From: an uncultured Roseibium sp.
GTDB taxonomy: Bacteria; Pseudomonadota; Alphaproteobacteria; Rhizobiales; Stappiaceae
Assembly: GCF_947496995.1 (NCBI RefSeq)
Contig: NZ_CANMFD010000002.1
Location: 372,001 to 436,000 of the forward strand
Length of the DNA: 64,000 bases
Direction: 5' to 3'
Each line of letters begins with the position of its first letter. Positions within the stretch are counted from its first letter, which is position 1. Shown piece by piece: positions 28,299 to 37,363 of this stretch. A model generated the notes under the pieces. That model ran no database searches, was not told the DNA's origin, and saw nothing but the letters and a program-made list of their open reading frames with translations. The translations under genes were made by a program, and so were the position numbers.

Positions 28299-28676
28299 TC
28301 AGCGGGCAGCGGCACTCTGGTCAGCGGCCTGAAGCGACACGGATTCGCCGCAGCCGCATGCGGAAACCTCATTCGGGTTCCTGAATACAAATCCGGACCG
28401 GAACTTGGTGACTTCGAAGTCCATCTCGGTTCCGAGCAGGAAAAGCACCGCAGACGGATCGACAAACAGCTTTGCGCCCTTGTCCTCAATCACGTCGTCC
28501 CCGGCTTTTGCCTCTTCCACGAGGTCCATCGTGTATTCCATGCCGGCACAGCCACCGGTCTTGATCCCGACACGCAAGCCAATCGCCTTTCCATCGGAAT
28601 TCTCGACGAGTTCCGACACGCGCCCGGCGGCGGCAGCGGTCAGTGTCATAACCTGGAATTTTCCGGCGGAAGCCAT
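28299..28676 (-). CDS. sufA: A-type Fe-S cluster carrier SufA
   Basis: The 125-residue A-type carrier has ligand cysteines in KTGGCAGMEY and SACGCGES. It ends the suf operon, where it would take clusters built on SufBCD and pass them to apoproteins. The spacing from sufT is 73 nt. The C-terminal tail after the CGC motif is about 15 residues longer than in ErpA. Confidence 0.92.
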   Translation of the reverse strand: MASAGKFQVMTLTAAAAGRVSELVENSDGKAIGLRVGIKTGGCAGMEYTMDLVEEAKAGDDVIEDKGAKLFVDPSAVLFLLGTEMDFEVTKFRSGFVFRNPNEVSACGCGESVSLQAADQSAAAR

Positions 28677-28749
28677 TTCGTCCTCATTCAGTTCCGGGGT
28701 ACCAAAACCTGATATAGGGTGTCAGCTTATCGGATAAAAGGTTGCCAAC

Positions 28750-29145
28750 TCAATACCAGTTGAGAGCAACCTTGGCTTCGTCGGACATCCTGTCCGGTGT
28801 CCATGGCGGATCGAAGACCATATCGACGTTGACGGGACCGACACCGGCCACGGCCGAGACGGCATTTTCCACCCACCCCGGCATTTCTCCGGCGACCGGG
28901 CATCCCGGTGCGGTCAGCGTCATGTCGATATTGATCGACCGATCATCCTCGATATCGACCTTGTAGATCAGGCCGAGTTCGTAGATATCGCACGGAATTT
29001 CCGGATCGTAGACCGACTTCAGAGCGCCGACGATATCGCTCGTCAGCCTGTCGAGTTCATCGGCGGGAATGGCGCTTTTGGCCGAGACTTCAGTCTGCAG
29101 CTCTTCGCCATTCGCGGCGGTATCAATCGTGGTAGCGTTTTCCAT
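28750..29145 (-). CDS. sufT: SufT-like DUF59/MIP18 Fe-S maturation factor
   Basis: The 131-residue protein has a DUF59 domain (about 32-130) with the characteristic SVYDPEIPCDIYELGLIY and TLTAPGCPVAGEMP segments. Proteins of this family help mature Fe-S proteins; SufT lacks the ATPase part of Mrp/ApbC. It is the equivalent of sufX in the Agrobacterium suf operon. It begins 13 nt after sufS, consistent with co-translation. Confidence 0.92.
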   Translation of the reverse strand: MENATTIDTAANGEELQTEVSAKSAIPADELDRLTSDIVGALKSVYDPEIPCDIYELGLIYKVDIEDDRSINIDMTLTAPGCPVAGEMPGWVENAVSAVAGVGPVNVDMVFDPPWTPDRMSDEAKVALNWY

Positions 29146-29158
29146 TCTGGGTCCGTCC

Positions 29159-30415
29159 TTACCCGAAAAAACTCTGGGCCTTGATCAGCGCCTCGTAAAG
29201 CGCATCAACTTCGTCGCGGGTGTTATAAAGCCCGAAGCTTGCCCGACATGTAGAGGTCACACCGTATCTTGCCAAGAGCGGCTGAGCGCAATGGGTGCCG
29301 GCGCGAACCGCAACCCCTGCCCTGTCGATGATCGTCGCCACATCATGGGCATGAGCCCCCTTGATCTCAAAGGAAACAATAGCTCCTTTTCCAGGCGCAT
29401 CGCCGAAGATTCTGAGGGAATTGATTTCCTTCAGTTTCTGATGTGCATAGTCCTTCAGATCCGCCTCGTGACGGGCGATATTCTCCCGGCCGAGCGCATC
29501 CATGTAATCGAGGGCCGCTCCCAGTCCGATCGCCTGGACGATCGGCGGGGTCCCCGCTTCAAAGCGATGCGGAGGATCATTATAGGTGATCACGTCTTCG
29601 GTGACATCCAGGATCATTTCGCCGCCGCCGTTGAACGGCCGCAGTGCCTTCAGCCTGTCGGGTTTGCCCCACAGGACGCCAATTCCGGATGGCCCGTAGA
29701 CCTTGTGGCCCGTGAAGACGTAATAGTCGCAATCGATTTCCTGAACGTCGACCGGCAAATGCACGGCCGCCTGACTGCCGTCGACCAGCACCGGAATGCC
29801 GCGCTCATGGGCGATGCGGCAGACTTCCTTGACCGGAACCACGGTGCCAAGAACGTTGGACATATGCGTGATCGCCACCAGCCTGGTCTTGTCGCTGAGC
29901 GCATCCGCGAAGGCATCGAGGTCAAACGACCCGTCTTCGCGGACATAGACCCATTTCAGCTTTGCGCCATGGCGCTCGCGATGGAAATGCCAGGGTACGA
30001 TGTTCGAGTGGTGCTCCATGATGGAAAGCACGATCTCTCCACCATCGGCGAAATAGTCCGGTCCAAGGCCATAGGAGACAAGGTTGATCGCTTCCGTCGT
30101 CGACTTGGTGAAGACGACCTCGTCAACGGATCCTGCATTGAGGAACCGGCGGACCTTCTCGCGGGCAGCCTCGTAATTGTCCGTCGCGGTGTTGGACAGG
30201 TAGTGCAGGCCACGGTGCACATTGGCATATTCATGCGAATACGCATTGGTGACCGCATCGATAACGGCCTGCGGCTTTTGCGCCGACGCCCCGTTGTCGA
30301 GATAGACCAGCGGCTTTCCATAGACTTCGCGCGCCAGGATCGGGAAATCCTTGCGGACCGTTTCGACATCGTAACCCGATGTCCGGGAGGTCTCGTGAGC
30401 GGTTGCAACCGACAT
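29159..30415 (-). CDS. sufS: Cysteine desulfurase SufS
   Basis: This PLP enzyme removes sulfur from cysteine as a persulfide for Fe-S assembly. The 418-residue protein has the Schiff-base Lys in FTGHKVYGPSG and the reactive Cys in TSTCRASFG, the short-loop arrangement of group II (SufS) desulfurases, which normally work with SufE or SufU. No sufE is adjacent. It lies between sufD and sufT. A group I-type desulfurase heads the same operon. Confidence 0.95.
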   Translation of the reverse strand: MSVATAHETSRTSGYDVETVRKDFPILAREVYGKPLVYLDNGASAQKPQAVIDAVTNAYSHEYANVHRGLHYLSNTATDNYEAAREKVRRFLNAGSVDEVVFTKSTTEAINLVSYGLGPDYFADGGEIVLSIMEHHSNIVPWHFHRERHGAKLKWVYVREDGSFDLDAFADALSDKTRLVAITHMSNVLGTVVPVKEVCRIAHERGIPVLVDGSQAAVHLPVDVQEIDCDYYVFTGHKVYGPSGIGVLWGKPDRLKALRPFNGGGEMILDVTEDVITYNDPPHRFEAGTPPIVQAIGLGAALDYMDALGRENIARHEADLKDYAHQKLKEINSLRIFGDAPGKGAIVSFEIKGAHAHDVATIIDRAGVAVRAGTHCAQPLLARYGVTSTCRASFGLYNTRDEVDALYEALIKAQSFFG

Positions 30416-30563
30416 GAGCCGCTGCTCCTTGTTTCCAGATCACCCTGTTCGCAACACCGTGGCCAGCCGCGGTGTCCGTTCCGTTCGTTTTCGGTCCCGG
30501 GCCTCGGGAAGCACATCCGGGTGAAACTCCGGACGCTCCTCCCCCAACCCGGGAACTATATGT

Positions 30564-31883
30564 CTAGTGGCCGGCGAGCCAGTCGCGCACCCGCGCTTCC
30601 AGGCCCTCGGTCACGTCGTCTTCGCCATATTCCTCGATTGCCTCGGCAAGGAAAGCGAGCACGAGAAGTGTTCTGGCCTCGTCTTCCGGAATACCGCGGG
30701 CGCGGAGGTAGAACAGCAGATCCTCGTCAATCTGTCCGCTGGTTGCGCCATGCGCGCAAATAACGTCGTCCGCGAAGATCTCCAGCTCCGGCTTGTTGGC
30801 CATTTCTGCATCCTCGGAGAGAAGCAGCGCCTGGGTCATCATTTCGCCGTCGGTTTTCTGGGCATGCTGGGCAACATTGATGCGCCCCTGGTAGACACCC
30901 TTCGCCCGGCCGTCGAGAACCGTCTTGAAGAATTCGCGGCTGTTGCAGTGAGGAACCGCATGATCGACGATCAGTGTCTGATCCGCCAGATCCTCATCGC
31001 GCGCCATGGTGACACCGTAAATCCCGGCATTGGAATTCTCGCCCGCAAAATTGATGAACTGCTGGTTGCGGATAAAACGCGGGCCGGCAATAAATCCGAG
31101 AGATTTGAATTCCGCTTGCGCGCCGATGGTGGCAATCGAGGTGAACAGCCTGGCGGCATCCGACTGTCCGACGATCAGCCGTGTCGCCACAAGCGACGCC
31201 GTATCGGCAACGTCGTAGTCGAAGACAATGTTGATTTCGCCGTTACCGGTTTCGCCGGCGAAGGTCTCCAGGAGGCGCAGTTTCGCACCCTTTGCGACGC
31301 TGATCCTGCTGCGGCTGATCTGCCCGCCGGCCGAAGCCGCCACGTGTACCAATTCGACAGGCCTTGAGATTTCAGCGCCTTCTTTCACCTTCACGACCAC
31401 GCCCCCCTGAACGAAAGCCGTGTTCAGGGCCAGGACGCCGTCATTGGCCGCAGACTTCGGCGAGGCGAGCAGCTGTGCGCCGTGCTCGCCGGCAAGTTCG
31501 TCGGTCAGGCTGGTAACGCTCACGCCTTCGCCTGCGAGCGCCTCGAGATCGGAAAGCCCGGGAAGAAAGGCGCCATTGGCAACGACGATCCGGTAGCGTT
31601 CAAGCTCACCAAAGGCATCCTGGCCACCCAGAATGGCTTTGACAGCGCTTTCATCGGCGGCGGCGGCCAATGGAGCGGCCGACTTCATGAAGGCGCGCAG
31701 ATCGGTGTATTTGTATTCCTCGACACGCCGGTGCGGCAAACCCTTGTCGCGGATCTGGCTGACAGCGGCTTCCCTGAGGGCCGTGACAGCCACGGAACCG
31801 CTCAAGGCGCCCTTGGCGGCCTCGAAGCGGTCGATCAGATCGCTTTCAGCCTGCGTGTGTTTGATGGGGACGCTTGCATTCAT
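30564..31883 (-). CDS. sufD: Fe-S assembly protein SufD
   Basis: SufD pairs with SufB in the SufBC2D scaffold. The 439-residue protein has the right-handed beta-helix core and the conserved C-terminal region CAHGATSGQIDEDLLFYLRAR. The start ATG has GAGGGAG about 8 nt upstream; an in-frame TTG six codons earlier overlaps that site and is unlikely. It begins 14 nt after sufC. Confidence 0.94.
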   Translation of the reverse strand: MNASVPIKHTQAESDLIDRFEAAKGALSGSVAVTALREAAVSQIRDKGLPHRRVEEYKYTDLRAFMKSAAPLAAAADESAVKAILGGQDAFGELERYRIVVANGAFLPGLSDLEALAGEGVSVTSLTDELAGEHGAQLLASPKSAANDGVLALNTAFVQGGVVVKVKEGAEISRPVELVHVAASAGGQISRSRISVAKGAKLRLLETFAGETGNGEINIVFDYDVADTASLVATRLIVGQSDAARLFTSIATIGAQAEFKSLGFIAGPRFIRNQQFINFAGENSNAGIYGVTMARDEDLADQTLIVDHAVPHCNSREFFKTVLDGRAKGVYQGRINVAQHAQKTDGEMMTQALLLSEDAEMANKPELEIFADDVICAHGATSGQIDEDLLFYLRARGIPEDEARTLLVLAFLAEAIEEYGEDDVTEGLEARVRDWLAGH

Positions 31884-31897
31884 TTCGCGTTGCTCCC

Positions 31898-32653
31898 TCA
31901 AGCTGCGGCGTCGACGTAGTCGGCGTAACCGTTCTTTTCCAGCTCAAGCGCCAGATCCTTGTCGCCGGTCTTGACGATCCTGCCCTTCGACAGGACATGC
32001 ACGACATCGGGCACGATGTGATCCAGCAGACGCTGGTAGTGGGTGATGACCACCATGGCCCGGTCCGGACCGCGCAGCTTGTTGACACCGTCAGAGACGA
32101 TACGCAGCGCATCGATGTCGAGACCGGAGTCTGTTTCGTCCAGCACGCAGAGTCTCGGCTCCAGCAGAGACATCTGCAGGATTTCGGCGCGCTTCTTCTC
32201 GCCGCCGGAAAAACCGACATTGAGCGGGCGCTTCAGCATGTCCATGGACACGTTGAGATGACCCGCAGCTTCCTTGACCCGCTTCATGAAGTCGGGAATG
32301 GAAAGCTGGGCTTCACCGCGCGCCTTGCGCTGTGCGTTCATCGCCGTTTTCAGGAATTCCATGGTGGCGACACCCGGGATCTCGATCGGGTACTGAAACG
32401 CCAGGAACATGCCCGCGGCTGCGCGCTCGTCCGGAGACATGTCCAGCATGTTCTGGCCGTCGAAAAGCACTTCGCCCTCGGTGACCTCGTAATCGTCCTT
32501 GCCGGCGAGAACATAGGACAGGGTCGACTTGCCGGAACCGTTCGGTCCCATGATGGCATGCACTTCGCCCGCCTTGACGGTCAGATTGACGCCGCGCAGG
32601 ATTTCCGTTTCGTCTTCCGCGATGCGGGCGTGCAGATTTTTGATCTCAAGCAT
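31898..32653 (-). CDS. sufC: Suf complex ATPase SufC
   Basis: SufC is the ABC-type ATPase that drives shape changes of the SufB-SufD scaffold. The 251-residue protein has Walker A GPNGSGKSTL, signature FSGGEKKR, Walker B CVLDETDSGLD and the switch His in VITHYQRLL. It lacks any membrane partner, as expected. A spacer of 211 nt separates it from sufB, longer than the other gaps in the operon. Confidence 0.96.
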   Translation of the reverse strand: MLEIKNLHARIAEDETEILRGVNLTVKAGEVHAIMGPNGSGKSTLSYVLAGKDDYEVTEGEVLFDGQNMLDMSPDERAAAGMFLAFQYPIEIPGVATMEFLKTAMNAQRKARGEAQLSIPDFMKRVKEAAGHLNVSMDMLKRPLNVGFSGGEKKRAEILQMSLLEPRLCVLDETDSGLDIDALRIVSDGVNKLRGPDRAMVVITHYQRLLDHIVPDVVHVLSKGRIVKTGDKDLALELEKNGYADYVDAAA

Positions 32654-32864
32654 TGAGATGTTTCCTCACTTTTTCGCTCTGCTTCATCGAGCCCAGAACA
32701 CGAACAGTTCCAACACCTCAACGAAACGAGCAAACCAACTGTTTTCGACGCGTTCCTTCAGATAGCGATGCTTCTTTTTCGCTTCGTAAGGGTCGCTGTC
32801 ATTTGAATTCCGATCTGGCATTCAGGTGTCCCAATCGGAAGGTTTTCTAGTTCCAAAATTCTCG

Positions 32865-34337
32865 TTACCCAACGGATCCTTCCAGGCTGATCGAGATCAG
32901 CTTCTGCGCCTCGACAGCGAATTCCATCGGCAGCTGCTGGATGACGTCCTTGACGAAACCGTTGACGATCAGCGCCACGGCTTCTTCCTCGGTCAGTCCA
33001 CGCTGCAGGCAATAGAACATCTGGTCGTCCGAGATCTTCGAGGTGGTCGCCTCGTGCTCGAACTGGGCCGATGCGTTCTTGCTCTCGATGTAGGGCACCG
33101 TGTGGGCGCCGCAGTCCTGCCCGATAAGCAGCGAATCGCACTGAGTGAAGTTGCGAGCGTTCGACGCCTTGCGATGTGCCGAAACCAGACCGCGATAGGT
33201 GTTCTGCGACTTGCCGGCGGAAATGCCCTTGGAAATGATCCGGCTGGAGGAGTTCTTGCCCAGGTGGATCATCTTCGTGCCACTGTCGATCTGCTGATAG
33301 CCGTTGGCCACCGCGATCGAATAGAATTCGCCGCGGGAATTCTCGCCGCGCAGGATGCAGGACGGGTATTTCCAGGTGATCGCCGAACCGGTTTCCACCT
33401 GGGTCCAGGAGATCTTGGAATTCTTGCCGCGGCAATCGCCCCGCTTGGTGACGAAGTTGTAGATGCCGCCCTTGCCTTCCTTGTCGCCCGGGAACCAGTT
33501 CTGGACGGTGGAATACTTGATTTCGGCATCGTCAAGGGCGACCAGCTCGACAACGGCCGCGTGCAACTGGTTTTCATCGCGCTGCGGAGCCGTGCAGCCT
33601 TCCAGATAGGACACATATGCGCCCTTTTCCGCGATGATCAGCGTGCGTTCGAACTGACCGGTATTCTGTTCATTGATGCGGAAGTAGGTCGACAATTCCA
33701 TCGGGCAGCGTACGCCCTCGGGAACATAGACGAACGAACCGTCGGAAAAGACGGCCGAGTTCAGGGTCGCATAATAGTTGTCCGTGACCGGAACAACCGA
33801 GCCCAGATATTTCTTCACCAGGTCCGGATACTCGCGCAAGGCTTCGGAGATGGAACAAAAAATGACGCCGGCCTTCTTGAGTTCTTCCTTGAAGGTGGTC
33901 ACCACGGACACGGAATCGAACACCGCATCGACCGCGACGCGGTTCTTCGGTTCCACACCCGCGAGGACTTCCTGCTCGCGAAGCGGGATACCGAGTTTCT
34001 CGTAGGTGGCCAGAAGCTCCGGATCGACTTCATCGAGGCTTTTCGGGCCTTCGACGGACTTCGGCGACGCCCAGTAATAAAGCTCGTCAAAATCGATTTT
34101 CGGATAGGAAACGCGTGCCCAGTCCGGCTCTTCCATCTGCATGAAACGGCGCAGCGCATCCAGACGCCACTCGGTCATCCATTCCGGTTCGTTCTTCTTG
34201 GCTGACAGAAAACGGACGGTCTCTTCGGAGAGCCCTTTGGCGCCTCTTTCGGAATCGATGTCCGTCACGAAGCCGTATTTATACTGGTCGACATCGATGG
34301 CTTTCACCCTGTCGATGGTTTCCTGTACAGCTGGCAT
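32865..34337 (-). CDS. sufB: Fe-S scaffold protein SufB
   Basis: SufB is the scaffold on which the nascent Fe-S cluster forms. The 490-residue protein has the conserved family regions ([44 protein letters not shown]) and the C-terminal [10 protein letters not shown] segment containing a conserved Cys. The length matches the family. It follows the operon's first gene by 111 nt. Confidence 0.96.
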   Translation of the reverse strand: MPAVQETIDRVKAIDVDQYKYGFVTDIDSERGAKGLSEETVRFLSAKKNEPEWMTEWRLDALRRFMQMEEPDWARVSYPKIDFDELYYWASPKSVEGPKSLDEVDPELLATYEKLGIPLREQEVLAGVEPKNRVAVDAVFDSVSVVTTFKEELKKAGVIFCSISEALREYPDLVKKYLGSVVPVTDNYYATLNSAVFSDGSFVYVPEGVRCPMELSTYFRINEQNTGQFERTLIIAEKGAYVSYLEGCTAPQRDENQLHAAVVELVALDDAEIKYSTVQNWFPGDKEGKGGIYNFVTKRGDCRGKNSKISWTQVETGSAITWKYPSCILRGENSRGEFYSIAVANGYQQIDSGTKMIHLGKNSSSRIISKGISAGKSQNTYRGLVSAHRKASNARNFTQCDSLLIGQDCGAHTVPYIESKNASAQFEHEATTSKISDDQMFYCLQRGLTEEEAVALIVNGFVKDVIQQLPMEFAVEAQKLISISLEGSVG

Positions 34338-34448
34338 ACCTTGCCTCCATTCAGCGGGCGTCTTGCCCGCAACTCAAACATTCATGCAGATGGACTGTGA
34401 CATTCATCTGCTGTTTTCCACCGGCGGGGAAACCGCCGAATTCCAGTT

Positions 34449-35618
34449 TCAGGCCGCCCTGTGGCGTGCCTGCGGGTTGAGCCGTTCGACAATGCGCGGC
34501 CAGAGCTCCAGAACCCTGTCGATCTCGGCCTGAGAAGTGTTCCAGCCCATGCTGATGCGAAGCGCACAGCGGGCGAGGTCTTCCCCGACACCCATTGCCG
34601 TCAGAACATGCGACACCGACACTTTTCCCGAAGAACATGCGGATCCGGACGAAAGGGATACGTTCTCCAGATCGAACGAGATCAACGCAGTTTCCGCCGG
34701 AACACCCGTGACGGCGAAACAGCTCGTATTTTCCAGGCGATCCGCAGCTTCTCCGAAGATGACCGTTGCCGGACAAACGTTTCGCAACCCGGTCTCGAGC
34801 CTGGCTTTCATCTCTGCGAGATGGCGTGTCCGTGACAAATCGTCAAGAGCAGCTTCTGCCGCAGCACCAAATCCGGCAATCGCCGCGACATTTTCCGTAC
34901 CGCCCCGCCGCCAGTTTTCCTGTCCGCCGCCGACCATCAGGGGCGATGGCCCCCGCGCGGTGGACCGGATAACAACAGCACCGATGCCCTGCGGCCCGCC
35001 GAATTTATGGGCCGACAAGGAAACCGCATCCGCCTGCCAGGCGTCCATGTCGATCTTCATCCGGCCGGCGGCCTGAACCGCGTCCACATGAAAGAAATGG
35101 CCGTATTTCGCGGCAAGCGCACCAATTTCCGCAAGCGGCTGGAGCACGCCGGTCTCGTTGTTGGCGGCCATGACCGAGATCAGCCCCGGATTGGCATCCT
35201 TCACGGCATCTTCCAGTGCTTCGAGCCTGAGGCGGCCGTCCGGATCGACGGCAACCACGATCTGGTCCGCAGTCGCAAACCGTCCGCCGGTCGTAACCGA
35301 AGGATGCTCGACAGCACTCAGGAAGAGCTTGTCGAGATACACAGGCGCGCCCCTGTCCTGCCAGACAGGCGACAATGCGGTCATGTTCGCTTCGGTGCCG
35401 CCTGAAACGAAGGTAACAGCCCTGCTGCCGGAGCCGCAAAGACGGGCGACCTTCTCTCTGGCGGCTTCTATCCTGCCGCGCGCCGTGCGACCGTGGCCAT
35501 GGACGGAAGAAGCATTTCCGGCGTCTTCAAGCGCCTCGATCATCACCTCGCGCGCAGCGGTTCGCAGGGGTGCGCCCGCGTTGTAGTCGAGGTAGATCGG
35601 ATCGAATTGGCGCTGCAT
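34449..35618 (-). CDS. Cysteine desulfurase, IscS/NifS type (sufS2 position)
   Basis: The 389-residue PLP enzyme has the Schiff-base Lys in SLSAHKFGGPQG and the mobile-loop Cys in SSGSACSSGKVSVS, the group I (IscS/NifS) arrangement. It heads the suf operon, in the place of sufS2 in the Agrobacterium-type sufS2BCDS1XA order. No iscU or iscR is present, so its sulfur probably goes to SufB; this is inference. Its start is 160 nt from an Irr-like palindrome. Confidence 0.92.
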   Translation of the reverse strand: MQRQFDPIYLDYNAGAPLRTAAREVMIEALEDAGNASSVHGHGRTARGRIEAAREKVARLCGSGSRAVTFVSGGTEANMTALSPVWQDRGAPVYLDKLFLSAVEHPSVTTGGRFATADQIVVAVDPDGRLRLEALEDAVKDANPGLISVMAANNETGVLQPLAEIGALAAKYGHFFHVDAVQAAGRMKIDMDAWQADAVSLSAHKFGGPQGIGAVVIRSTARGPSPLMVGGGQENWRRGGTENVAAIAGFGAAAEAALDDLSRTRHLAEMKARLETGLRNVCPATVIFGEAADRLENTSCFAVTGVPAETALISFDLENVSLSSGSACSSGKVSVSHVLTAMGVGEDLARCALRISMGWNTSQAEIDRVLELWPRIVERLNPQARHRAA

Positions 35619-35777
35619 GACACCTTTTAAGCCTGAAACGGTGCTAGGTTAGGGTCGAAAAATCGCTTATACATCAGACACATGTTCGAAAAACTTGAAA
35701 TTTTCCGCTGTGATGACGATAACAGCCCCCAACCGGTCGAACCGAGTGTCGTCTGCAACTGAGTTGGCGGTGCGAAC

Positions 35778-35794
35778 TTTCGAATAATTCTAAA
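35778..35794 (-). promoter_or_regulatory. Irr-box-like palindrome upstream of the suf operon
   Basis: Read on the minus strand, the 17 bases are TTTAGAA-N3-TTCGAAA, one mismatch from the perfect palindrome TTTAGAA-N3-TTCTAAA of Irr-regulated promoters in Rhizobiales. A further TTCTAGAA palindrome is at 35800-35807. The site is 160 bp before the first suf gene and about 120 bp before the divergent hydrolase gene. Irr control of suf is known in relatives; binding here is inferred. Confidence 0.6.
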
Positions 35795-35916
35795 CAAGGT
35801 TCTAGAAACTCGGAACCAAAGAGTCAAGTTTAGTCTTACGGGAAATCACGTAACAAGACTCTGAAAATCCAGCGCCGGAAACCCGGCGCGACAATTTGAC
35901 AAGGACATAACGCTTC

Positions 35917-36585
35917 ATGCCCGAAGTGATCTTCAACGGTCCCGCAGGCCGGCTCGAGGGCCGGTTCCATCCAGCCAAAAAGCGGAACGCCCCCATCGCT
36001 CTGGTTCTGCACCTGCATCCCCAGTTCGGCGGCACGATGAACAACCAGATTGTTTATCAGATGTACTACATGTTCGCCCGGCGCGGATTTGCCGTTTTGC
36101 GCTTCAATTTCCGCGGCGTCGGCCGTTCCCAGGGGACTTTCGATCACGGTCAGGGCGAGTTGTCAGATGCCGCTGCCGCTCTCGACTGGGTACAGACCGT
36201 CCATACGGACGCGCGCGCCTGCTGGATCGCCGGCTTTTCCTTCGGTGCCTGGATCGGCATGCAGTTGCTCATGCGCCGCCCGGAAGTGGAAGGCTTCATC
36301 TCCGTTGCCCCGCCCGCGAATCTGCATGACTTCTCCTTCCTTGCCCCCTGCCCGTCCTCCGGCCTGATCATCCACGGCGACAACGACAAGGTCGTGCCGC
36401 AGAAGGATGTCCAGACACTGGTCGACAAGCTGAAGACGCAAAAGGGAATCGTCATCGATCATGAGACCATTCCGGGTGCCAACCATTTCTTTGAAAACGA
36501 TCTGGATGAGCTGATGGAGCGCTGCGGCACCTATGTCGATGGCCGCCTCGGGTTGACCCCGGAGGATTACCTCAACGTCGACTGA
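35917..36585 (+). CDS. Alpha/beta hydrolase
   Basis: The 222-residue hydrolase has the nucleophile elbow GFSFGA, the acid in HGDNDKVVP and the His in GANHFF, with no signal peptide. This short type often appears as a conserved alphaproteobacterial hydrolase beside the suf operon. The substrate is unknown. It is divergent from the suf operon, with a 298-nt shared spacer holding the Irr-like palindrome, and is followed by a strong terminator. Confidence 0.88.
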   Translation: MPEVIFNGPAGRLEGRFHPAKKRNAPIALVLHLHPQFGGTMNNQIVYQMYYMFARRGFAVLRFNFRGVGRSQGTFDHGQGELSDAAAALDWVQTVHTDARACWIAGFSFGAWIGMQLLMRRPEVEGFISVAPPANLHDFSFLAPCPSSGLIIHGDNDKVVPQKDVQTLVDKLKTQKGIVIDHETIPGANHFFENDLDELMERCGTYVDGRLGLTPEDYLNVD

Positions 36586-36600
36586 TTTCCCAAAACTGCT

Positions 36601-36628
36601 AAGCCCGCTGTTTCAGCGGGCTTTTTTT
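36601..36628 (+). terminator. Intrinsic terminator after the hydrolase gene
   Basis: A perfect 10-bp stem, AAGCCCGCTG-TTT-CAGCGGGCTT, is followed directly by a T-run, 15 nt after the hydrolase stop codon. Confidence 0.93.
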
Positions 36629-36706
36629 GTTTGGTCGGAGGAATGATGGCAGGGCTGGAATTTTCCATCCTTGCCACGGATACAAAAAACGTCCGGGTCT
36701 GTCGAT

Positions 36707-37234
36707 CTAACCCTGGAAGGGTTTCGGTTTGGGTATCCCCGGTCCGCTGTCGACCCCGTCATCGGGACCGGCCAGGGGATCTTCCCCTTCCGCGACGACG
36801 CCCTTGATCGGCGGACCGCTGTAGTCTTCCGGCGGCGGTACGGTCGACGCGAGTTTGCAGTCGGTCAGCCAGATGTCGTAGACGGGATGCTCCACAGCAT
36901 GGAGCCCGGGGCTCGCCGCATACATCCAGCCGGAAAAGATCCGCCGCACTTCATTGTTGAGCGTGATTTCGTCCACCTGAACGAAGCCTGTCGTCAATGG
37001 AGATTCGGTTTGGGGACGCGTGTGGCAGACCCGCGGGGTCACCTGCAGGGCACCGAATTGCACCGTTTCACCGATATAGACATCGAAGGAAATGATACGG
37101 CCGGTGATCTTGTCGAGGCCGGAAAAGACGGCAACGGGATTCTCGATTTTTTCCGCATATGCGGTCGCTGTCACCGCCATCACGGCAGCCACCGCAACAC
37201 CCAGCCTCTTCACAGTGCGAATTGCCGCTCTCAT
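36707..37234 (-). CDS. DUF2155 secreted protein
   Basis: The 175-residue protein has a signal peptide (VKRLGVAVAAVMAVTATAYA) and a DUF2155 domain: KITGRIISFDVYIGETVQFGALQVTPRVC...FSGWMYAASPGLHAVEHPVYDIWLTDC, including two conserved cysteines. Function is unknown; it is conserved in alphaproteobacteria and expected in the periplasm or outer membrane. The C terminus is a Gly/Pro/Asp-rich tail. I chose the third in-frame ATG because it best fits a signal peptide. It follows valS by 129 nt. Confidence 0.82.
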   Translation of the reverse strand: MRAAIRTVKRLGVAVAAVMAVTATAYAEKIENPVAVFSGLDKITGRIISFDVYIGETVQFGALQVTPRVCHTRPQTESPLTTGFVQVDEITLNNEVRRIFSGWMYAASPGLHAVEHPVYDIWLTDCKLASTVPPPEDYSGPPIKGVVAEGEDPLAGPDDGVDSGPGIPKPKPFQG

Positions 37235-37363
37235 AGTCTCACACAAGTCAGCCATCAACCTCATACAGATTCCATGCCGCCAGAGCACATCGAAGTTCCC
37301 GCTAACACCGAATTGCGGCCCGGAAAAGACAAGCTCTCATTTCCCGGACCGCCTGTTTCTCGT

